A DNA stretch of 64,000 nt from an uncultured Spartobacteria bacterium (lineage in GTDB: Bacteria; Verrucomicrobiota; Verrucomicrobiia; Chthoniobacterales; Chthoniobacteraceae), in contig CAIRYQ010000120.1 of assembly GCA_903882875.1 (NCBI GenBank), forward strand, positions 62,001-126,000, in the 5' to 3' direction. The notes beneath the pieces are model-generated. The model was not told the origin of the DNA, ran no database searches, and saw only the letters and a list, made by a program, of their open reading frames with translations. Both the position numbers and the translations under genes were made by a program. This document shows, in pieces, positions 60,201-64,000 of the stretch. The first letter of the stretch is position 1. Every line of letters starts with the position of its first letter.

Positions 60201-63200
60201 CGGCGACTTCGGCGGCTTCGTGCGCTTCGGCGCATCGTCGGGCACGCCATCACGGCTCCCGAATCTCTACGCTGCGGGCCGCGAGATCGGCGACGAATAC
60301 CGCTACATCCTCGATCGCCGTTACCAGAAACTTTTCCCCGGCAACATGCTCACGCGTCCGGGCCTCCTGCTGAATCCGTGGGATCGCCGTTCGACCGACG
60401 TGCAAGAACTCGCGCAACAGGCATCCCAGGCGGCGAGTGCCACACGCGGTGAACGCGAGGCCGGCCTGCGCCGCGGACTTGCGGAGCAGCAGCAATTGCA
60501 GAACGCCGGCCCCGGCGGCGCTGCTGCAGACGCAAACATTGACTTCCTCGCGGCATCCTCGCCTGCGATCTACAATCTCATTCCGGACAAGGACGGCACC
60601 GTGAAGATCGAGCGCAAGCTCCTCGGCGACCGCCAGCACGTGCAAATCTACGCGGAGGATCTCGCGAATGCCGTGTGGCGCACGATCACGATGCCGGAGG
60701 CGCCGACGAAATTCACCGACCTGCGCCTCGTGCGGAACCTCGATCCGGTGAAGCCGTTCACGCAAAAAAAGGAGACGACCGTCGTGGAGCCGGGCAAGAC
60801 GCTCACGCTGGCGGACATCCTCACGAGCGAGTTCGAGACGTATGACACGCTCGGCGGCATCTACTCGCTGCTCACCACGCTGAACGGCGATGCGACGCTC
60901 GCGAAATTCGCGTGGGTGCTTGAGTGGCCGAAGCTCAAGGACGATGAGAAGCGCGCAAAGTATTCCGAGTTCGCCTGCCACGAGCTGAACCTCTTCCTCG
61001 CGAAAAAAGACCCCGCCTTTTTCGACAAGGTCATCAAGCCGTATCTCGCGAACAAAAAGGATCGGACGTTCATGGACGACTTCCTCCTCGGCAACGATCT
61101 CGCCGGCTACCTCCAGCCGTGGGCCTACGGGCGGCTGAACGTCGTCGAGCGCGCGCTGCTCGCGCAGCGCACGCCGGGCAACGCCGCAGACACCGCGCGG
61201 CACCTGCGCGAACTTTGGGAACTGATTCCGCCAAATCCCGACGCGCAGGACCGGCTCTTCGAGACCGCGCTGCGAGGACGCGCACTGCAGGGCGAAGGCG
61301 AGGGCAAGGGCGAAGGAGCCGATGCATTCAAGCGTGAAAAGAACAAGCAAGTGGATGCGCTCGCAGCCGCAACCGATCGAAAATTCGGCGCGCTCGCAAT
61401 GGCAGCAGCACCCGCCCCACCGATGGCACCGGCACCGGGCGGGATGGCTGGTGGCGGAGCTGGCAAGGCGAGCCGCTACCGCGATGGCAAGGAAATGGAT
61501 GACAAGGCTGGAGAGCAGCTCCAGGAGTTGCGCAAAGATCTCGCTTTCGCGAAATCGAAAGGCGCGAACAAGCTCCAGCAACGTGCGGAGAGCCTGAAGA
61601 AGGCGGCGGAATTTGCGGATCGTGATTCATCGGAAGCGAACGGCGCACGCGCGCTGGAAGTCGGCTTCATCGGTGCCGATGCCGCGAAGGATGCGCGCGC
61701 CGTGGTCCGCGCGTATTACCGCCAGATCGGCGCGACAAAGGAATGGGCCGAGAACAACTACTACCGCCTGACCATTGATCAGCAGAACGCGAATCTCGTG
61801 ACGGTGAACGCATTCTGGCGCGACTACGCCGAGTGGGTCGCCGGCGGCGCGAAGGGCGCATTCGTCTCGCCGAACATCGCCGAGGCGAGCCGCAATTTCA
61901 CCGAGATGCTGCTCGCGCTCGCCGTGCTCGATTTGCCGTTCGACGCGCCGAAGCACACGCAGAAGGCGGACGGCGGGCAGTTCCTCTTCACCGCGGGCGG
62001 CGCGGCGATCGTGTATCACAAGGAGATCAAGCCCGCCGCGCCCGCGAAGGCCGACGCGGGGCAGCTCCTCGTCTCGCAGAGTTTCTTCCGCCAGGGCGAC
62101 CGCTACCGGCAGCAGGGCAATGAGAAGTTTGAAAAATACGTCGCGGAGGAATTTCTCACCGGCGCGGTGTACGGCGCGAATGTCGTCGTCACGAACCCGA
62201 CGAGTTCGCCCGTGAAGGCCGAGGTGCTGCTGCAAATCCCGCAGGGCGCGCTGTCCGTCCACGGCAGCAAGCCGACCGATTCGCTGCGGCTGCGGCTCGA
62301 TCCCTACACGACGAAGACGTTCGAGTATTACTTCTACTTCCCCTCGGTGCCGCGCGCCGGGATGAAGTTTCCGCACTACCCGGTGAATGTCGCCGTCGCG
62401 GGCAACAGCGCGGCTGCGGCGAAGGCGTTCGAGTTCAACGTCGTCGCGAAGCTCACGCAGTTCGACAAGGCGTCGTGGGACTACGTCTCGCAGTACGGAA
62501 CGGACGCGGAGGTGTTTGACTTCCTCGCGCAGAACAATGTCGAGTCGCTGAACCTCGAGCGCATCGCATGGCGTTGCCGGCAGAGCGGCGACTTTTTCAA
62601 AAAGCTGATCGGTGTGATGCAGGCGCGGCATGTGTGGCAGCCCGTGATCTACAGCTACTCGGTCGTCCACAATGACACGCCGGCGCTGCGTGAATTCTTG
62701 AAGCACCGCGATGATTTCCTGAATGGCTGCGGGCCGTTCTTCTCCTCGAAACTCATCACGATCGATCCCATCGAGCGCCGCAGCTACGAGCATCTCGAAT
62801 ACAGCCCGCTCGTGAACCAGCGCGCGCACATGCTCGGCAACGAACGCCGCATCGCAAACCCGACGGTGCTCGGGCAATACCAGCACTTGCTCGACATCCT
62901 CGCACACAAGCCGCAGCTCGACGCGATGGACAGCATGAGCGTGACGTATCACCTCTTCCTGCAGGATCGCGTGGAGGATGCGCTCGCGCGTTTCCACGCC
63001 GTGGATGCGAAGGCGCTGCCGACAAAAATTCAGCACGACTACTTCCGCTGCTACGCGGATTTCTACGAGGGCAATCTCGCCGAGGCGCGCGGCATCGCGG
63101 CGAATTACACCGGGCATCCGGTCGCGCGCTGGCGGAATCTTTTCGCCGAAGTCGGCTCACAGCTCGACGAGATCGAAGGCAAGGCCGCGGCGAAGAAGGA

Positions 63201-63903
63201 CGACGACAAGCCGGATCGCGAGAAGCAGCAGGCCGAACTCGCGGCGACAGAGCCGACGTTCGACTTCAAGGTGGAGAACAAATCCATCGCGCTGACATGG
63301 AAGAATCTCGGCGACGTGACGATCAACTACTACCTCATGGATCCCGAGTTCTCGTTCAGCAGCAGCCCGTTCGTGAGCCAGGATTCGGGCCGCTTCAGCA
63401 TCATCAAGCCGAGCAGCAGCGCGAAGCACGCGCTGCCGCAGGGCAAGGACGCGCTCGACATTCCGCTGCCGGGTGAATTTGCGAAAGCAAATGTGCTCGT
63501 GGAGATCGTCGGCGCGGGAAAGCGCAAGGCGCAGCCGTATCACGCCAACACACTCAAGCTCACGCTCGCGGAAAACTATGGCCGCATCGAGGCGCTCGAC
63601 AGTGCCACCGGCAAGCCCGTCGCGAAGGCCTATGTGAAAGTGTACGCGCGGCTGAACAACGGCACGGTGCGCTTCTTCAAGGACGGCTACACCGACCTCC
63701 GCGGACGCTTCGACTACGCGAGCCTGAACGCGCCGGAAAACGTGGAGGCCATGCAATTCGGCGGCGAGCCCGCGCCAGCGAACGGCCTCGACTACCAGAT
63801 GCTCAAGCCCGCCGAACTCAACAGCGTGGAGAAACTCGCCATCCTGCTCCTCAGCGACACGAATGGTGCTGCCGTCCGCGAAGTGAATCCGCCGCGAAAT
63901 TGA
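57232..63903 (+). CDS. Giant secreted protein, macroglobulin-like beta domains
   Basis: 2223 residues from ATG 57232 with a signal peptide (AAIALVTTLVLPVCSWA); an earlier in-frame start precedes it without coding signs. The first 400 residues are helical. From about 430 a long run of Ig/macroglobulin-like beta domains begins (VKIYEVNALNFFL, GKRGAWIVEFIGGGRSSRALV). A Gly/Ala/Pro/Met-rich linker lies near 1415, and later TGAVYGANVVVTNPTSSPVKAEVLLQ marks another beta domain. The C-terminus has a carboxypeptidase-regulatory-like fold (KAYVKVYARLNNGTV, DGYTDLRGRFDYASLN). The thioester CxEQ of alpha-2-macroglobulins was not found. A surface or periplasmic structural role is inferred. The next gene starts 13 bp downstream. 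Confidence 0.7.
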   Translation: MKTRTSLPAAIALVTTLVLPVCSWAENEIGFIEKFALAPDREKVLGELVPGTEDYYFFHALHYQNTRDGAKLADILAQWGKRFPNESAQRRIILNREALLAYDATPQQTLAYLRERLGLQFNHQQEVRDKKPDLPTTLDPKRVAREIFERDSLNNDRGLGSFSEEALESLVKYSVQLDQQQRRALLSRLARPDVRDLVALIALDLKTKESRGFGEFNIHRALLPAQLDALAKLIPGLATQQAFVFAKLRKLAPSADVDIEFDATEREAWLDRVSAYVQTLPPAFNTLKSRTLYLRLEHDRKKGVYDAARFLEYLKLPRNIHYVNPKWLERTRDTVPLSNLNEDLSDPLLHAPPVNNDEALVRDYFLNLWQRAAAQNLGEIGTGMMAPYTDYVRDTWMKPVLAEALITSGQGHPEQWASLITPAEFQKLKERVDIEFPATNAPLFKPASEGHAGDDVQFDVVVKNTPKVIVKIYEVNALNFFLTQHRQLNTDVNLDGLVANSEQTHTFDSGPFKRTRQTFKFPALTGKRGAWIVEFIGGGRSSRALVRTGQWQVLQSSGPSGDMLAVIDERGDQVKDAVAWLDGRKLVRDEKLGRIVVPFTAHGGMRPIVVADPEGTFATLTQFEHHSEAYTLDAKFHIEREQLLARREATLAVRTALMIGETHLDPALLTEPKLTITSQTLDGISTTREVKGLKLTAGGVLVHDLSVPERLAKLTVTLSGKVDMLSAGGEKRDVSASHTWTLNGIERTDFASDGYLSKMGNDYVFELLGRNGEPLADQQAVFTIKHREFARTQTVSLRTDEKGRVVLGALPGIASVAAQIPNARRSSWDLDTFERTWPAEIHTGAEQPIRVPATPRITEIFSQLGLVPKEWLSTEVSLLRQSAGTFTADESAKVKLDGGFLVIEGLAPGDYALRLREEKRDIAIKVSGGKPSHGWYLGHARNLQAKAEAPLHITDVATTPDAITVKIANTSPFTRVHIAASRFEPGRGIFGDFGGFVRFGASSGTPSRLPNLYAAGREIGDEYRYILDRRYQKLFPGNMLTRPGLLLNPWDRRSTDVQELAQQASQAASATRGEREAGLRRGLAEQQQLQNAGPGGAAADANIDFLAASSPAIYNLIPDKDGTVKIERKLLGDRQHVQIYAEDLANAVWRTITMPEAPTKFTDLRLVRNLDPVKPFTQKKETTVVEPGKTLTLADILTSEFETYDTLGGIYSLLTTLNGDATLAKFAWVLEWPKLKDDEKRAKYSEFACHELNLFLAKKDPAFFDKVIKPYLANKKDRTFMDDFLLGNDLAGYLQPWAYGRLNVVERALLAQRTPGNAADTARHLRELWELIPPNPDAQDRLFETALRGRALQGEGEGKGEGADAFKREKNKQVDALAAATDRKFGALAMAAAPAPPMAPAPGGMAGGGAGKASRYRDGKEMDDKAGEQLQELRKDLAFAKSKGANKLQQRAESLKKAAEFADRDSSEANGARALEVGFIGADAAKDARAVVRAYYRQIGATKEWAENNYYRLTIDQQNANLVTVNAFWRDYAEWVAGGAKGAFVSPNIAEASRNFTEMLLALAVLDLPFDAPKHTQKADGGQFLFTAGGAAIVYHKEIKPAAPAKADAGQLLVSQSFFRQGDRYRQQGNEKFEKYVAEEFLTGAVYGANVVVTNPTSSPVKAEVLLQIPQGALSVHGSKPTDSLRLRLDPYTTKTFEYYFYFPSVPRAGMKFPHYPVNVAVAGNSAAAAKAFEFNVVAKLTQFDKASWDYVSQYGTDAEVFDFLAQNNVESLNLERIAWRCRQSGDFFKKLIGVMQARHVWQPVIYSYSVVHNDTPALREFLKHRDDFLNGCGPFFSSKLITIDPIERRSYEHLEYSPLVNQRAHMLGNERRIANPTVLGQYQHLLDILAHKPQLDAMDSMSVTYHLFLQDRVEDALARFHAVDAKALPTKIQHDYFRCYADFYEGNLAEARGIAANYTGHPVARWRNLFAEVGSQLDEIEGKAAAKKDDDKPDREKQQAELAATEPTFDFKVENKSIALTWKNLGDVTINYYLMDPEFSFSSSPFVSQDSGRFSIIKPSSSAKHALPQGKDALDIPLPGEFAKANVLVEIVGAGKRKAQPYHANTLKLTLAENYGRIEALDSATGKPVAKAYVKVYARLNNGTVRFFKDGYTDLRGRFDYASLNAPENVEAMQFGGEPAPANGLDYQMLKPAELNSVEKLAILLLSDTNGAAVREVNPPRN

Positions 63904-63916
63904 ACACGCGAACAAG

Positions 63917-64000
63917 ATGGAAGCCCACGGCTCACGGAAACACTGGCTGATTGGGTTTCTCGTGTTCTCGCTTGTGCTGGCGGTGACAAGACTATGCGAT
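63917..64000 (+). CDS. Start of a membrane protein (cut by window end)
   Basis: ATG 63917, 28 codons visible. MEAHGSRKHWLIGFLVF and the residues after it form a charged start followed by one hydrophobic helix, a signal anchor or signal peptide. Only 13 bp separate it from the giant secreted protein gene, so the two are probably co-transcribed. Product unknown. Confidence 0.55.
   Translation, partial: MEAHGSRKHWLIGFLVFSLVLAVTRLCD

Noticed and set aside
1-64000. rRNA or tRNA genes
   Set aside because: No cloverleaf with T-loop GTTCRA and matching acceptor stem, and no rRNA stretch, was recognised by eye; a covariance search would settle it.

Overview
The window looks like high-GC chromosomal DNA from a member of the Verrucomicrobiota (PVC group). 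The evidence is a PVC-type haem-binding dehydrogenase-like protein with a CMRCH motif, paired formylglycine sulfatases, a single H-X9-DG-type pseudopilin, a K/Q-rich small protein starting MGDKSPK, a squalene-cyclase-fold secreted protein, an SLA1-type domain on a secreted peptidase, FGE-like domains fused to a TIR domain, and abundant palindromic intergenic repeats. The phylum call is an inference from gene families; no rRNA or tRNA gene was recognised.

Layout. 1-9258: lipid-linked sugar and envelope glycan block: a GT2-methyltransferase fusion (cut by the window start), two GT-C membrane glycosyltransferases, a YfhO-like membrane protein and a second fusion with the opposite domain order. 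9277-12224 (minus): four-gene unit of a membrane-anchored protein, a pseudopilin, an ABC ATPase and an ABC-2 permease. 12300-12420 (plus): a sigma-54-type promoter and a strong terminator enclosing about 90 nt with no gene, a candidate small RNA. 12460-15536 (minus): two secreted sulfatases. 15646-18414 (plus): a small protein, a tRNA-dihydrouridine synthase whose catalytic Cys is replaced by Phe, a 42-bp hairpin repeat array and a 232-residue unknown protein. 18545-21636: long inverted repeat, a 917-residue TIR-membrane-FGE-lectin-FGE protein and a kinase stub. 21748-31415: speA, a squalene-cyclase-fold protein, a 1992-residue membrane protein with Ala/Gln-rich repeats, and a 42-residue protein.

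31787-36136 holds a SLOG-SLATT protein followed by a DUF4062-TM-TPR protein, a plausible nucleotide-sensing membrane module. 36322-50665 holds the PVC haem protein, a translationally coupled operon of three exported proteins (two resembling peptidases), a THUMP RNA methyltransferase, rsgA, UDP-glucuronate decarboxylase, a secreted zincin and a DUF2341/LamG/sialate-esterase protein.

50666-57131 is a graveyard and insertion zone: a 223-bp MITE with perfect 8-bp target duplications, a damaged small secreted protein, an L,D-transpeptidase, a zinc peptidase, a frameshifted transglutaminase, a 21/42-bp repeat array, a TIR gene whose core is replaced by a palindrome, a lower-GC cyclase-like gene, and a REP-associated transposase bracketed by three copies of its repeat. 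The window closes with a 2223-residue exported protein and the start of a coupled membrane protein.

No single known defence system is complete here. The best candidates for undescribed biology are the SLOG-SLATT/DUF4062 pair, the TIR-FGE protein with diversified lectin-like loops, the decayed TIR plus cyclase-like pair, the orphan sigma-54 small RNA, and the two tandem arrays sharing a 21/42-nt register.
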